NCBI GenBank assembly: GCA_020634435.1
Contig: JACKBS010000004.1
Location: forward strand, 930,001-994,000
Length of the DNA stretch: 64,000 nt
From: Ardenticatenaceae bacterium
Lineage (GTDB): Bacteria > Chloroflexota > Anaerolineae > Promineifilales > Promineifilaceae
Reading direction: 5' to 3'
The first letter of the stretch is position 1. Each line of letters begins with the position of its first letter. The position numbers and the translations under genes are program-made. Positions 1 to 9,387 of this stretch are shown in pieces. The notes beneath the pieces were generated by a model. It was not told where the DNA came from and made no database searches. It saw nothing but the letters and a program-made list of their open reading frames with translations.

Positions 1-2
1 AT

Positions 3-797
3 TACACTATCTACACCACGCCCAAGGTGATTGGCGGGGTAACGCCAGACTGTTTAGAGGTGGCGATGGCGCTGTACGGCACTATCGTGGAACGGCCGTT
101 TCCCGTTTCCAGTGCCGCCGCCGCCGAAATGGTAAAACTGCTAGAAAACACATTTCGCGCTGTGAACATTGGCCTCGTTAACGAGATGGCCCTGATGTGT
201 GACAAACTGGGACTGAACGTGTGGGAAATTGTTGAAGCAGCGGCCACCAAACCGTATGGCTTCATGCCCTTTTATCCCGGTCCAGGGCTGGGCGGGCACT
301 GCATTCCGATTGACCCCCATTACCTGGGCTGGAAGCTGCGCACGCTCAACTACACCGCCCGCTTCATCGAACTGGCTTCTGATGTAAACAGCCACATGCC
401 CGAATACGTGGTGAACAAAGTCGCTGCCGCCCTTAACGAGGAGCGCAAGGCGCTAAACGGCAGCGCCGTTCTAATCCTGGGCGTGGCCTACAAGCCTAAC
501 GTCAGCGACGTGCGCGAGAGTCCGGCATTAGACATCATTCACCTGCTTCAAACGCAAGGTGCCCAGGTGCAGTATCACGATCCATTTGTACCTCATCTGC
601 TGCATGAGGGTGTGGCGCTGGACTCAACGGAACTGGCGGAAACGGCCGTTGCCGCCGCCGACTGTCTGGTCATTGTCACCCATCACAATACCTTCGATTG
701 GGACTGCATTGCCGCCAAAGCCAAACTCATCGTAGATACTCGAAACGCCCTAAAACAAGCAAACCCTGCCGGACGCCTGGTGCGGCTGTCTGGCTAA
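3..797 (+). CDS. UDP-N-acetyl-hexosamine 6-dehydrogenase, C-terminal part
   Basis: This is the 3' part of a nucleotide-sugar dehydrogenase of the UDP-glucose/GDP-mannose dehydrogenase family. It oxidises the C6 hydroxyl of a UDP-sugar to a carboxylate using two NAD+, supplying uronic acids for polysaccharide. The frame is open from base 3 (YTIYTTPKVIGGV), so the N-terminal Rossmann domain lies outside the window. The central domain carries GLGGHCIPIDP, with the catalytic cysteine codon at 300-302. The C-terminal UDP-binding domain begins near ILGVAYKPNVSDVRES. The sequence reads most like WbpA-type UDP-GlcNAc dehydrogenases, but the substrate is not proven. It heads the glycosyltransferase run that follows. 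Confidence 0.9.
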   Translation, partial: YTIYTTPKVIGGVTPDCLEVAMALYGTIVERPFPVSSAAAAEMVKLLENTFRAVNIGLVNEMALMCDKLGLNVWEIVEAAATKPYGFMPFYPGPGLGGHCIPIDPHYLGWKLRTLNYTARFIELASDVNSHMPEYVVNKVAAALNEERKALNGSAVLILGVAYKPNVSDVRESPALDIIHLLQTQGAQVQYHDPFVPHLLHEGVALDSTELAETAVAAADCLVIVTHHNTFDWDCIAAKAKLIVDTRNALKQANPAGRLVRLSG

Positions 798-842
798 AGC
801 ACCTACCGAACCTGACCAACCGATTGTTTCTGGAGGATTTGT

Positions 843-1673
843 ATGAGTTCATCGCCAAACGGCCGTTCTCCCCAACACAAAGTAGCCGTCGTTGTGCCCA
901 TGTCTAACCGGGCCGAGCTGCTGCCTGACGAAGAAATCTCGCTGCACCACCTGACGCACTACCTGGGGAAATACCACCGCTATCTCTCGGTGCCTGAAGG
1001 ATTGGCGATTGAACGGCCTGGCTATCGCCTGGCTCGTTTTGGCTCCCAATATTTTGGTAGCGTCGCCGCCTACACCCGACTCATGCTGTCTCGTGAGTTC
1101 TACCAACGGTTCAGCGATTACGAATTTATTCTGATCTACCACCTGGATGCTCTCGTCTTTTCGGACGATCTCGACGCGTGGTGCGACGCAGGCTACGACT
1201 ACATTGGCCCACCGTGGCAAGTTTCGGAAGATACGCCCTGGGTAAAAACACCCGGCGTTGGCAATGGCGGGTTTTGCCTACGCAACGTGGCCAGCTGCCT
1301 AAAAGTGCTGAACTCCACAAGGTACACCATCGAACCAGACCAGTACTGGGAAAAATATTGTGCCGCCCACTCGCGCCTTGACCAGCTGCTAAATTGGCCG
1401 CGCAAATATTTGAAGTATTTAAGAACCTTCAACAACGTCGATAGAGAAGTGGCTAAGTTTCGCAAAAACGAGGACCTCTTCTGGGGCACGCGGGCCATCA
1501 ATTATTATCCTGAGTTCAAAATTGCCCCGGTGGACGTTGCGTTACAATTTGCCTTTGAAGGTGCCCCGCGTGATTGTTTTAAAAAGAACGAAAACACGCT
1601 GCCATTTGGCTGCCATGCCTGGCCCAAATACGACCGCTCCTTCTGGGAGCCGCATTTACTTTTGGAAAATTGA
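843..1673 (+). CDS. DUF5672 family protein, probable glycosyltransferase
   Basis: A 276-residue soluble protein with the features of DUF5672: an N-terminal beta strand (KVAVVVPMSNR), a central YEFILIYHLDALVFSDDL segment and the conserved VGNGGFCLR near residue 140. The family is regarded as GT-A-like and occurs in polysaccharide loci. No donor or acceptor is known. GGAGG at 831-835 ahead of the ATG supports the start. The TGA overlaps the start of the next sulfotransferase gene by one base, implying translational coupling. A role as glycosyltransferase is inferred from fold family and context. Confidence 0.72.
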   Translation: MSSSPNGRSPQHKVAVVVPMSNRAELLPDEEISLHHLTHYLGKYHRYLSVPEGLAIERPGYRLARFGSQYFGSVAAYTRLMLSREFYQRFSDYEFILIYHLDALVFSDDLDAWCDAGYDYIGPPWQVSEDTPWVKTPGVGNGGFCLRNVASCLKVLNSTRYTIEPDQYWEKYCAAHSRLDQLLNWPRKYLKYLRTFNNVDREVAKFRKNEDLFWGTRAINYYPEFKIAPVDVALQFAFEGAPRDCFKKNENTLPFGCHAWPKYDRSFWEPHLLLEN

Positions 1674-2563
1674 TGAGGTCCAATAACTCTGAGAGGCTGC
1701 TTTTCTTCCTACACATCCCTAAAGCCGCTGGCAGCACATTATCCCAAATCATTCGCCGTCAATATGATGCGAGCGAAGTGCTAGACAGTTATCCGGCAAC
1801 CTTTCGCCACAAGTTTGCGGCCCAGGATGCTCGGGAAAGCGCCCGACTTCGCTACCGCTATTTTGACAAGCTGGCGAGCCAATCCAAACATCAGGCCCGG
1901 GCCTTTATGGGGCATGAAGGGTTCGGATTTCACCAAGCGTTGGCCCGGCCAACCACCTATGTCACGCTGCTGCGTGACCCGGTAGATCGGGTTATCTCGC
2001 ACTACTATTACATTCGCCGAGACAAGCATAACCGGATGCACAAGATGGTAAGCCAGCCGGAAATGAGCCTGGCCGAGTTTGTTACCAGCGGTATTTCTAA
2101 TGAAGTGGATAATGGCCAGACCAAATTTTTGGCCGGGCTTAACACACCTTATCTAAAAGCCGGGGAATATGGCCCAGAAATTCTAGACGCAGCGCGGCAC
2201 AACCTGGCTACACATTTCAAAATCGTGGGGCTGATGGAACGGTTTGATGAGACGCTGATCTTGATGAAGCGTCATCTGGGGTGGCGCTGGCCTTTTTACG
2301 TACGAGCCAATGTCACCCAGAAACGGCCGCATCGCCGCGACATTGCGCCAGAAACCATTGCCTTAATTCAAGAAGCCAACACGCTAGACCTTGAACTCTA
2401 CCAATTTGCCAGCGAACGATTTGCCGCCAACTTGCAAGCGCAAGACCCATCTTTCCACCAGGAACTAAAGACATTTCAGCAGCTAAACAAGCTGTACGCA
2501 TTGTGGCACAAAGCTATAACAGCAGCGCGCCGCCAAATTCGCTCATTGAGACCGATCCTGTAG
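1673..2563 (+). CDS. Sulfotransferase family 2 protein
   Basis: A predicted PAPS-dependent carbohydrate sulfotransferase of 296 residues. The 5'-phosphosulfate loop is FLHIPKAAGSTL (residues 12-23) and the 3'-phosphate loop is TLLRDPVDRVISHYY about 90 residues later; both are typical of the PF03567 group. I place the start at the ATG overlapping the previous TGA (TGATG); an in-frame TTG sits one codon earlier. There is no signal peptide or membrane segment, so the enzyme is cytosolic. It probably sulfates a lipid-linked intermediate or sugar precursor. It is the first of six sulfotransferases in the locus. Confidence 0.86.
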   Translation: MRSNNSERLLFFLHIPKAAGSTLSQIIRRQYDASEVLDSYPATFRHKFAAQDARESARLRYRYFDKLASQSKHQARAFMGHEGFGFHQALARPTTYVTLLRDPVDRVISHYYYIRRDKHNRMHKMVSQPEMSLAEFVTSGISNEVDNGQTKFLAGLNTPYLKAGEYGPEILDAARHNLATHFKIVGLMERFDETLILMKRHLGWRWPFYVRANVTQKRPHRRDIAPETIALIQEANTLDLELYQFASERFAANLQAQDPSFHQELKTFQQLNKLYALWHKAITAARRQIRSLRPIL

Positions 2564-2621
2564 CAACAATCGTTATTCTTACAGGATAATCGTTAAGCAT
2601 TATTTCACCGGAGAACCTTCA

Positions 2622-3596
2622 ATGGATTCTACTCTTGCTCATTTACCACAACCTCCAGCCGGTAAAACTGGCTGGCCTTGGACACAAGAAAGTTCAACCC
2701 AATCCACTCCCGCGGCGATGGCCAACGAATGGCCCCGCATTAGCATCGTGACGCCTTCTTACAACCAGGGCGACTACATTGAGGCCACCATTCGCTCGGT
2801 CTTGTTGCAGAATTATCCCAACCTGGAATATTTCATCATGGATGGCGGTTCAGATGATCAAACTGTGGACATCATTCGCCGCTATGAGCCGTGGGTTACC
2901 CAGTGGGTCAGTGAACCCGATCGGGGCCAATCGCATGCCATCAACAAGGGGCTGGATCAGGGAACAGGCGTTATTTTTGCCTGGCTAAACTCTGATGATA
3001 TGCTGCTACCGGATGCTTTGTGGCGCGTAGCGGAAGCGTACCAAAAGTACCCACAAGCAGCCGCCTGGGCGGGTACCTGCCACCTGATCCGGCCAAACGG
3101 CCGTATCATCAAATCTGAAGTGCCCAGAGGATTAACACGTGAAGGCTTGGCTGACTGGTTTTATGGCGGGTTTTTCTTCCAGCCCTCCTGTTTTTTCTCA
3201 GCCCGCGCCTGGCAAGCGATTCACGGCGTAGATGAATCGCTGAATTTTGCGATGGATGTGGATCTGGCCATTCGTTTGGCTGAGCAGGGTGAGTACGTCA
3301 AGCTGCCCGATGCCCTCTCCGCGGCCATCATCCATGATGAAGCCAAAACGCAGGCGCTGCGCCCCGAGATGCACGCGGAGATCATGTACGTGCAGATCAA
3401 ATATGGCTATGACAAGCTGGCCTTCAAACGACTGCGGGAACTGCTAGAAGCGACCGCCGAACAAGAACGACGTCGCTCTCGCCTGTCGGTGCGGCTCAAA
3501 CGAATGGTGCGCCGGGTCATTCCCAAACAAGGGCGGGATGTTCAGTACGTTCAAACGCTGACGCCAAATCAGTTATCCAATCAAGCAAATGGCTAA
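2622..3596 (+). CDS. Glycosyltransferase family 2
   Basis: A GT-A fold glycosyltransferase of 324 residues. The first roughly 35 residues are a low-complexity lead-in. The GT2 core then starts at ISIVTPSYNQGDYIEATIRS, continues with the DGGSDDQT nucleotide-binding segment and reaches the metal-binding FAWLNSDDMLLPD near residue 125. No membrane helices are evident, so it acts at the cytoplasmic face of the membrane and transfers a sugar from a nucleotide donor. GGAG precedes the ATG. Its end overlaps the next GT2 by eight bases. Substrate cannot be told from the sequence. Confidence 0.9.
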   Translation: MDSTLAHLPQPPAGKTGWPWTQESSTQSTPAAMANEWPRISIVTPSYNQGDYIEATIRSVLLQNYPNLEYFIMDGGSDDQTVDIIRRYEPWVTQWVSEPDRGQSHAINKGLDQGTGVIFAWLNSDDMLLPDALWRVAEAYQKYPQAAAWAGTCHLIRPNGRIIKSEVPRGLTREGLADWFYGGFFFQPSCFFSARAWQAIHGVDESLNFAMDVDLAIRLAEQGEYVKLPDALSAAIIHDEAKTQALRPEMHAEIMYVQIKYGYDKLAFKRLRELLEATAEQERRRSRLSVRLKRMVRRVIPKQGRDVQYVQTLTPNQLSNQANG

Positions 3597-4536
3597 GATG
3601 CAGGTAGATGAACAGCGCGTGGCTGAGCTGGCAATCAGTGTGGTCATTCCCACCTACAATCGCGCCCACCTGGTGACGCGGGCGGTGGAAAGTGTGCTAA
3701 GCCAGACAAAACCACCAGCCGAAGTGATTGTGGTCGATGATGGCTCCCAGGACAATACGCGGGAGCAGCTTGCGCCCTTTGAGTCACAAATACGCTACAT
3801 CAGCCAGCCGAACCAGGGTGCACCGGTGGCGCGGGACACTGGCGTTAAAGCAGCGGCATCAAACTGGGTGGCGTTTTTAGACTCGGATGATTATTGGGAA
3901 CGGCCGTATCTCCAAACAATGGCCCAGGTCATCACCGCCACCGCTGAACAGGCCAACTTCTATTTTGCCGATGCCAGTGTGCCACCATCGTACAATGCCA
4001 AAAGCTTTTGGGCGTATCGTGGCTTTGCCATCGACGGCGAATACGAACTGCGCCAGGATGCGACCGACTGGGTAATGATGCCCGGCCAGCCCATGCATTT
4101 GATCACCAGCGTCATCAACCGAGAAGCGTATTTTGCTTGCGGCGGCTTTTGGGCACCGCTGCGCTACCGCGATGACACCCACCTTTATTTTAAGCTGGGA
4201 CTTGGCGGTCCGGCCTGCGCCGTCAATTTCATCGGTGCCGCCTTCACAGAGGACGAAGCATCGGACAATCGGTTAACACCAGCGATGGCCCGACGGTCCA
4301 GGCAAGGGTACGTCTACCAGATCATGATGCTGGAAGATTTATTGGCGCGAGATATTACCTCTGATGTCCGCCACCAGCTGCAACAGCGATTGGCCAAGGG
4401 GCATTACGGCCTGGCCCGCCTATCTTTACGAAGACACAAGTGGAAAACGGCCGTTTCGCACCTCTGGCAAAGCTGGCAAATTGATCCCAAAGTCAGCCAG
4501 CAGCAACTATTTCGCAAATTCACACAATCGGCTTAA
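3589..4536 (+). CDS. Glycosyltransferase family 2
   Basis: A second GT2 enzyme of 315 residues, with AISVVIPTYNRAHLVTRAVE near the start, VIVVDDGSQDNT and the DxD-like FLDSDDYWE around residue 103. These are the donor-binding and metal-binding elements of the family. The start overlaps the preceding stop in ATGGCTAA; a second in-frame ATG lies three codons downstream. The two GT2 genes are not close paralogues, which suggests different linkages. The next gene begins six bases after the stop. Specificity is unknown. Confidence 0.9.
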   Translation: MAKMQVDEQRVAELAISVVIPTYNRAHLVTRAVESVLSQTKPPAEVIVVDDGSQDNTREQLAPFESQIRYISQPNQGAPVARDTGVKAAASNWVAFLDSDDYWERPYLQTMAQVITATAEQANFYFADASVPPSYNAKSFWAYRGFAIDGEYELRQDATDWVMMPGQPMHLITSVINREAYFACGGFWAPLRYRDDTHLYFKLGLGGPACAVNFIGAAFTEDEASDNRLTPAMARRSRQGYVYQIMMLEDLLARDITSDVRHQLQQRLAKGHYGLARLSLRRHKWKTAVSHLWQSWQIDPKVSQQQLFRKFTQSA

Positions 4537-4542
4537 CTCCCA

Positions 4543-5781
4543 ATGGGTAAACTGCTCAGCGTCCTTTACTACAACACCTTTTTGCCCATGAAAATGGGCG
4601 AGGGCCTGGTTTCTCGCCAATTTTTGCAGGCCGCGCTCCAGCTTGATAGCTGGCAAATCACCATCATTCCTACCGTGACACCTGCCATGTTGGCCGAAAG
4701 CAATGTGCTGGATCGTCACAAACTTAGCAGTAAAAAACGGCCGCGTCGCAAAATGTTAGCCCGGCTGCGCAAGCAGCTGCGCCGTTTGCGGTCGCCAATG
4801 AGCCGCCTGCCGTTGGCACCTTACCTGTACAAACGGCAAATGGTTCAGGAAGTAACGGCCGTCTTACAAGACCATTCCTTTGATGTGCTGCTGCTGCACC
4901 TTTCCCAGCAGGATTTGGCAACCCTGGCGGAAATATGCCGGAGACGGAAACGGCCGTTGGTGCTGCGGGCACCAGCACCCTTTGCCTATCAGGCCGACCA
5001 TGTGCTCCAGCGCAACATGAGCCAGCAAGATCGGCAGCACGAGCGGTTTTTGTACCAAACGGCCGATGCCATCCTGGTCATTTCTGAAGGCATGAAGCAG
5101 CTCTTCGTGGATATGGGCGTCGCGGCCAGCAAAATTCATGTGGTGCCCAACGGGATTGACCTGGATGCTTTTACCGCGAATGGTGCAGACGGAACGGCCG
5201 TACGTCAACAACACAGCCTGGCCCAGCGCAAAGTGGTGGGCTATGTCGGTGGCTTCTGGCCTGGCAACGACCTGAATACCTTGCTGCGCGCCTGGCACCA
5301 CGTGGAAAAAGCGGAATCGCAAGCCACCCTGCTGCTGGTCGGCTACGGGCCAGAACTGCGCCCGGCTCAAGAAATGAGTCGTTCACTCGGCTTGCGGAAC
5401 TGCATCTGGACAGGACGGGTCGATTTTTCTCAGGTGCCAGACCACATGGCCGCGATGGACGTCGGCGTGGGGCCATACACGCAAGAGGCGTTAGCTTTTG
5501 TCTCACCCCTGAAAGTGATTGAATACACGGCGATGGGGCTGCCTGTGGTCGCCACTCGTGGTGGCCAGATTGCCGAGCTGATTGAAGACGGCGTGTCGGG
5601 CCTCTTGTACGATGCGGGCAATGAGACGCAGCTGGCCGAACAAATCTTACAATTGCTGACTGCGCCCGATAAGGCCAAAACAATGGGCGTGCAGGCCCGC
5701 CAAAACATTCAAACCTGGCACAGTTGGGACAAAACAGCCCAGAAAGTGCAAGCTATTTGCTGCCAGGTGGCGCAAGTTTGA
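4543..5781 (+). CDS. Glycosyltransferase family 4
   Basis: A GT-B fold retaining glycosyltransferase of 412 residues. The N-terminal acceptor domain begins LLSVLYYNTFLP. The C-terminal donor domain opens with VVGYVGGFWPGNDL and holds the GT4 nucleotide-sugar signature around KVIEYTAMGLPVVATRGGQ and the INGV-like EDGVSGLLY. There is no membrane span, so it is peripheral and cytoplasmic. An ACGGCCGT copy lies in the coding region near 5195. The downstream sulfatase-like frame could start before this stop codon, but a later start is preferred there. Confidence 0.9.
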   Translation: MGKLLSVLYYNTFLPMKMGEGLVSRQFLQAALQLDSWQITIIPTVTPAMLAESNVLDRHKLSSKKRPRRKMLARLRKQLRRLRSPMSRLPLAPYLYKRQMVQEVTAVLQDHSFDVLLLHLSQQDLATLAEICRRRKRPLVLRAPAPFAYQADHVLQRNMSQQDRQHERFLYQTADAILVISEGMKQLFVDMGVAASKIHVVPNGIDLDAFTANGADGTAVRQQHSLAQRKVVGYVGGFWPGNDLNTLLRAWHHVEKAESQATLLLVGYGPELRPAQEMSRSLGLRNCIWTGRVDFSQVPDHMAAMDVGVGPYTQEALAFVSPLKVIEYTAMGLPVVATRGGQIAELIEDGVSGLLYDAGNETQLAEQILQLLTAPDKAKTMGVQARQNIQTWHSWDKTAQKVQAICCQVAQV

Positions 5782-5804
5782 CCATTAACTCAAAGGCATT
5801 TCGC

Positions 5805-7220
5805 GTGAAATCGAACCAACAACAGCCCAACATCATCCTGCTGGTCATGGATGCTGGCCGCGCCGACCATCTCTCTTGCTACGGCTACGCCCGGCCCACC
5901 ACGCCGCACATCGACCAGATTGCCACAGAGGGCACGCTGTACGAAAAAGCGCTATCGGCGGCGGTGTGGACGGTGCCCAGCCATGCCTCCTTGTTTACTG
6001 GCATGTATTTGTCTGGACACGGGCTGCGCGGCCGGAGCTTGAAGCTGCGGCAAAACATCCCCACTCTAGCCAGCTTTTTGAGTGGCCTGGGCTATGATAC
6101 GTTAGCTTTAACAGCCAATGCCTTGATTGGCCAGGCAACCGGATTGGCTCGTGGGTTTGCCGAACTTAAAGATGTGCGCAATGTGTTCCAGGGCGAACGG
6201 CTGCCGGGCTGGCAAAAAACAGGCAATGCGTTGTACCGGCGGCTGTACTACGGCCGTTCCCCGCACAAACAATCCTGGTACGACAGCGGTGCCTGGCGGC
6301 TGAACTACGATATGAAGCGGTGGATTGGGCAGCGTAAGGGTGGACAACGGCCGTTTTTCATCTTTGCCAACTACATGGAACCCCACCTCCGTTACGATCC
6401 GCCCCGCGCCTTTCGCCGCCGCTTTTTGACGCCAGCCCAAGAGCAGCGTTGGCAGCAGGTGAACCAGAACGCGTGGAAGTTCATGAGCGGCGAAGTCACC
6501 ATGAGCGCCGATGATTGGGACATCCTTACCCGGCTTTATGATGCTGAATTGGCTTATCTGGACGGCCGTATTGGCGAGTTGCACCAATTTCTGCGACAGA
6601 ATGATCTACTGGACAATACCATCCTCATCATCACCGCCGACCACGGCGAAAATCTGGGCGACCACAACTTAATGGACCACCAATACTGCGTCTATGAGAC
6701 TTTGGCCCGCGTTCCGCTCATCGTACGCTATCCTGAACAATTCCCCGCTGGCCTCAGGAGCCAGGATTTGGTGCAGTCTGTGGACTTGCTGCCGACGCTG
6801 GCAGAAATCATTTCGGCCCAGGACGACCCGACGCTGGCCAGAGTACAAGGCCAAAGCCTACGCCCTGCCTCGTTGGAAACGAATGCGCGGGAGTTTGCGG
6901 TGACGGAATACCTGGCTCCACAGCTGCACTCCTTCCGCCGTGAAGGGGTGGAATTTGATGCCAAACTGTCGCGCCAGTTACGCGCCATCCGCACCCAGCG
7001 GCACAAATTCATCTGGGCCTCGGATGGGGAACATGAGTTGTACGATCTGGCTCAGGACCCCAATGAGTGTTGGAATTTAATTGAGACGGAACGGGGAACG
7101 GCCGTTGATCTGGCCAACAAACTTGAAGATTGGGTCACTCAACACACCATCGCCGCCGATGAAGAGGCACAGATGGATGAGGCTGTGGTCAGCCGGTTAG
7201 AGGCGTTGGGATACATTTAG
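5805..7220 (+). CDS. Sulfatase-like protein, alkaline phosphatase superfamily
   Basis: A 471-residue member of the alkaline phosphatase superfamily. Metal-binding landmarks are VMDAGRADHL (residues 14-23) and ITADHGENLGDH. The position that is Cys or Ser (formylglycine) in true sulfatases reads T56-V-P-S-H60, so the nucleophile would be threonine, as in phosphoethanolamine and phosphoglycerol transferases. Function is therefore either hydrolysis or transfer of a phosphate- or sulfate-type group. No signal peptide or transmembrane anchor is visible. I chose GTG 5805 because AAAGG lies eight bases upstream; TTG 5778 and an upstream frame open from 5724 are alternatives. It sits among sulfotransferases. 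Confidence 0.82.
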   Translation: MKSNQQQPNIILLVMDAGRADHLSCYGYARPTTPHIDQIATEGTLYEKALSAAVWTVPSHASLFTGMYLSGHGLRGRSLKLRQNIPTLASFLSGLGYDTLALTANALIGQATGLARGFAELKDVRNVFQGERLPGWQKTGNALYRRLYYGRSPHKQSWYDSGAWRLNYDMKRWIGQRKGGQRPFFIFANYMEPHLRYDPPRAFRRRFLTPAQEQRWQQVNQNAWKFMSGEVTMSADDWDILTRLYDAELAYLDGRIGELHQFLRQNDLLDNTILIITADHGENLGDHNLMDHQYCVYETLARVPLIVRYPEQFPAGLRSQDLVQSVDLLPTLAEIISAQDDPTLARVQGQSLRPASLETNAREFAVTEYLAPQLHSFRREGVEFDAKLSRQLRAIRTQRHKFIWASDGEHELYDLAQDPNECWNLIETERGTAVDLANKLEDWVTQHTIAADEEAQMDEAVVSRLEALGYI

Positions 7221-8471
7221 ATGACTTCGCTGAAACTTTGTCTGGCGACCCAGCTCTATCATCCATACTATGCCGGGGGCGCGATGCGCTACCGCAGTTA
7301 TTTGCCCGGTTTGCGCCAGCGCCAGATTTGCACGGAGGTCTTTACCAGCACGCCCAGCCAGGAACGAACCGAAAAATTCCGTTCAGGACAGGCCAATCAC
7401 CAAACCCAACCCGGCCAACTGCTGCCGGTAGAAACGGACCAAAATTCGCCCGTGTACCGGGTGCAGTTAGCGGAAGAGCGAGCCTGGCGGCGGGTGATGC
7501 AGTATGGTCAGGCGCTGGTAGACTTTTGCCAGCAGCTCGACACGCAGCCCGATGTGGTGCAGTTCCTGCCCTTGCCACCTTGGAGCGTGCCTGCGCTGCA
7601 AAAACTGCGCCGTTTGCACATTCCGCTGGCCTATGCATACAACTTAATCAACAATCCACAGCGCAGCCTGGCGGGGCGGCTGCGGCAGATGGCCGCAAAG
7701 CGGCTGCAATTTCCCTTGCTAGACTGCATCATTGTGCAAAGCAGCGTCATGGCTCAAACGCTGCGCAATGAGGGGGTAAACGGCCGTATCGAAATTATTC
7801 CCAACGGCGTAGACACGGTACGATTTGCCCCAACTAGCAACACAGCTGCACGAGAAATTATCCGCCAATCGCTAAATATTGAACCAATGGCCCCCATCAT
7901 TCTTTACGTGGGTGCGATTGAGCCGCGCAAAGGCTCAGACCTGTTGTTTGATGCCTGGGCCAAACTTGCGCCAGAGTTCCCTCAGGCGCATCTGGTTTTG
8001 GCTGGACCACGACTGGATCAATCGGACCCAATGCTGGCCCATTTTCACCACCGGCTGGAGGGAATTATCGACGCCTCCGGCACGAGGGACCGGGTGCATT
8101 TTGTGGGCCGGGTAGGCAATGTTGAGCGGTACTTCCAGGCCGCTGACCTCTTTGTTTTCCCGTCACGGCGCGAAGGGTTGCCCAACGTGATCATGGAGGC
8201 AATGGCTACGGGTCTGCCAGTGGTCACAACGCCATTTATTGGCTTTGCCGATGAGCTTGGCCAGCCTGAGGAACAGTTCTTGCTGGCGGAACACGATGCA
8301 AGCCATCTTTATGAACAGATGCGGCGAGTGCTGTTGGATGAAAATTTGCAGGCACGGTTGAGCAGAAACGGCCGTATCTGGGCCACCACCCATTTAGACA
8401 TCGAAAATATTCTTGATCGCTATGCCGCGCTTTATCGTGAACTGGCCGAAACAGCAAAACAGCGCAACTAA
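7221..8471 (+). CDS. Glycosyltransferase family 4
   Basis: A GT-B enzyme of 416 residues whose ATG follows the preceding TAG directly. The acceptor domain starts CLATQLYHPYYAGGAMRYRS. The donor domain has ILYVGAIEPRKGSDLLFDAW and the E-x7-E signature in EGLPNVIMEAMATGLPVV. These are standard nucleotide-sugar-binding features of GT4. It is predicted cytosolic and membrane-associated. Its placement between a sulfatase-like gene and sulfotransferases ties it to the same polymer. Linkage and donor are not predictable. Confidence 0.9.
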   Translation: MTSLKLCLATQLYHPYYAGGAMRYRSYLPGLRQRQICTEVFTSTPSQERTEKFRSGQANHQTQPGQLLPVETDQNSPVYRVQLAEERAWRRVMQYGQALVDFCQQLDTQPDVVQFLPLPPWSVPALQKLRRLHIPLAYAYNLINNPQRSLAGRLRQMAAKRLQFPLLDCIIVQSSVMAQTLRNEGVNGRIEIIPNGVDTVRFAPTSNTAAREIIRQSLNIEPMAPIILYVGAIEPRKGSDLLFDAWAKLAPEFPQAHLVLAGPRLDQSDPMLAHFHHRLEGIIDASGTRDRVHFVGRVGNVERYFQAADLFVFPSRREGLPNVIMEAMATGLPVVTTPFIGFADELGQPEEQFLLAEHDASHLYEQMRRVLLDENLQARLSRNGRIWATTHLDIENILDRYAALYRELAETAKQRN

Positions 8472-8474
8472 TTT

Positions 8475-9383
8475 ATGACCTTACCCAACTTTCTTATCAT
8501 CGGCGCGGCCAAATCGGGCACCACATCGTTCTATCGCTACCTGGGCCAACATCCGCAAATATTTGCCAACGTAAAAGAACCTGGTTACTTTGCGCTGGCA
8601 GGCCAGCAAGTGGCATACGCCGGGCCAGGGGACCAAGATGGTTTTGTCCGGCGCATCACCACAGACCCAAAAGCGTATGAAGCGCTCTTCGATGGCGTGA
8701 CGGATGAAAAAGCGACTGGTGAAGCTTCAGTTTTATACCTTTACAGCCCAGAAGCACCGCTTCGCATCAAAAAAACCATTCCGCAAGCCAAGCTCATTGC
8801 TATCTTGCGCAATCCCATCGAGCGCGCTTACTCGGGTTACCTGCACATGCGGCGTGACGGCCGTGAGCCGTTAGCCAACTTTGCCGATGCTCTGGCGGCC
8901 GAACCGGAGCGAATCGCCGCCAATTGGGAACACCAATGGCATTACACGAAGCTTGGTTTGTACCACACGCAGTTGGTGCGCTATTACGCTCAATTCCCGG
9001 CCGACCAAATTGCGGTGTACACCTATGACGAGTTCAAAGCCAATCCAGCTCAGTTAATGCAGAAAGTTTTCCGTTTTTTGGAGGTGGATGAAGGATTTGT
9101 GCCGGATTTTTCCATCAAACACAATATTTCGGGCACGCCCAAGTCGCGAGCACTCAACAAATTTCTCATTCGGCCTAATCGGCTCAAAGATATGGTACGG
9201 CCGTTACTGCCGCGCGCTCTGCGGCGCTACCTGGGTCTAAAGGCTAAACAGCTCAACATCAACGCTGAAAAACCCGACATTGACCCTCAAACCCGAACTT
9301 ATCTCGCCAAAATTTATCACGATGAAATTGTGGCGCTGCAATATTTGATTGACCAAGACCTGACGCACTGGTTAGAAAACTAA
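8475..9383 (+). CDS. Sulfotransferase (heparan N-sulfotransferase-like)
   Basis: A 302-residue PAPS-dependent sulfotransferase of the PF00685 type. The phosphosulfate loop is IIGAAKSGTTSFYRYL (residues 8-23) and the 3'-phosphate loop is LIAILRNPIERAYSGYLHM. The arrangement is that of the globular domain of heparan sulfate N-deacetylase/N-sulfotransferases and other glycan sulfotransferases. It is predicted to be soluble. It begins three bases after the previous stop and ends four bases before the next sulfotransferase. It may O- or N-sulfate a sugar of the repeat unit; the exact target is unknown. Confidence 0.9.
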   Translation: MTLPNFLIIGAAKSGTTSFYRYLGQHPQIFANVKEPGYFALAGQQVAYAGPGDQDGFVRRITTDPKAYEALFDGVTDEKATGEASVLYLYSPEAPLRIKKTIPQAKLIAILRNPIERAYSGYLHMRRDGREPLANFADALAAEPERIAANWEHQWHYTKLGLYHTQLVRYYAQFPADQIAVYTYDEFKANPAQLMQKVFRFLEVDEGFVPDFSIKHNISGTPKSRALNKFLIRPNRLKDMVRPLLPRALRRYLGLKAKQLNINAEKPDIDPQTRTYLAKIYHDEIVALQYLIDQDLTHWLEN

Positions 9384-9387
9384 ACGT

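Noticed and set aside
5724..5804. Longer start of the first sulfatase-like protein
   Set aside because: It would overlap the preceding gene by 58 bases and add 27 residues not expected in the family; GTG 5805 has a ribosome site.
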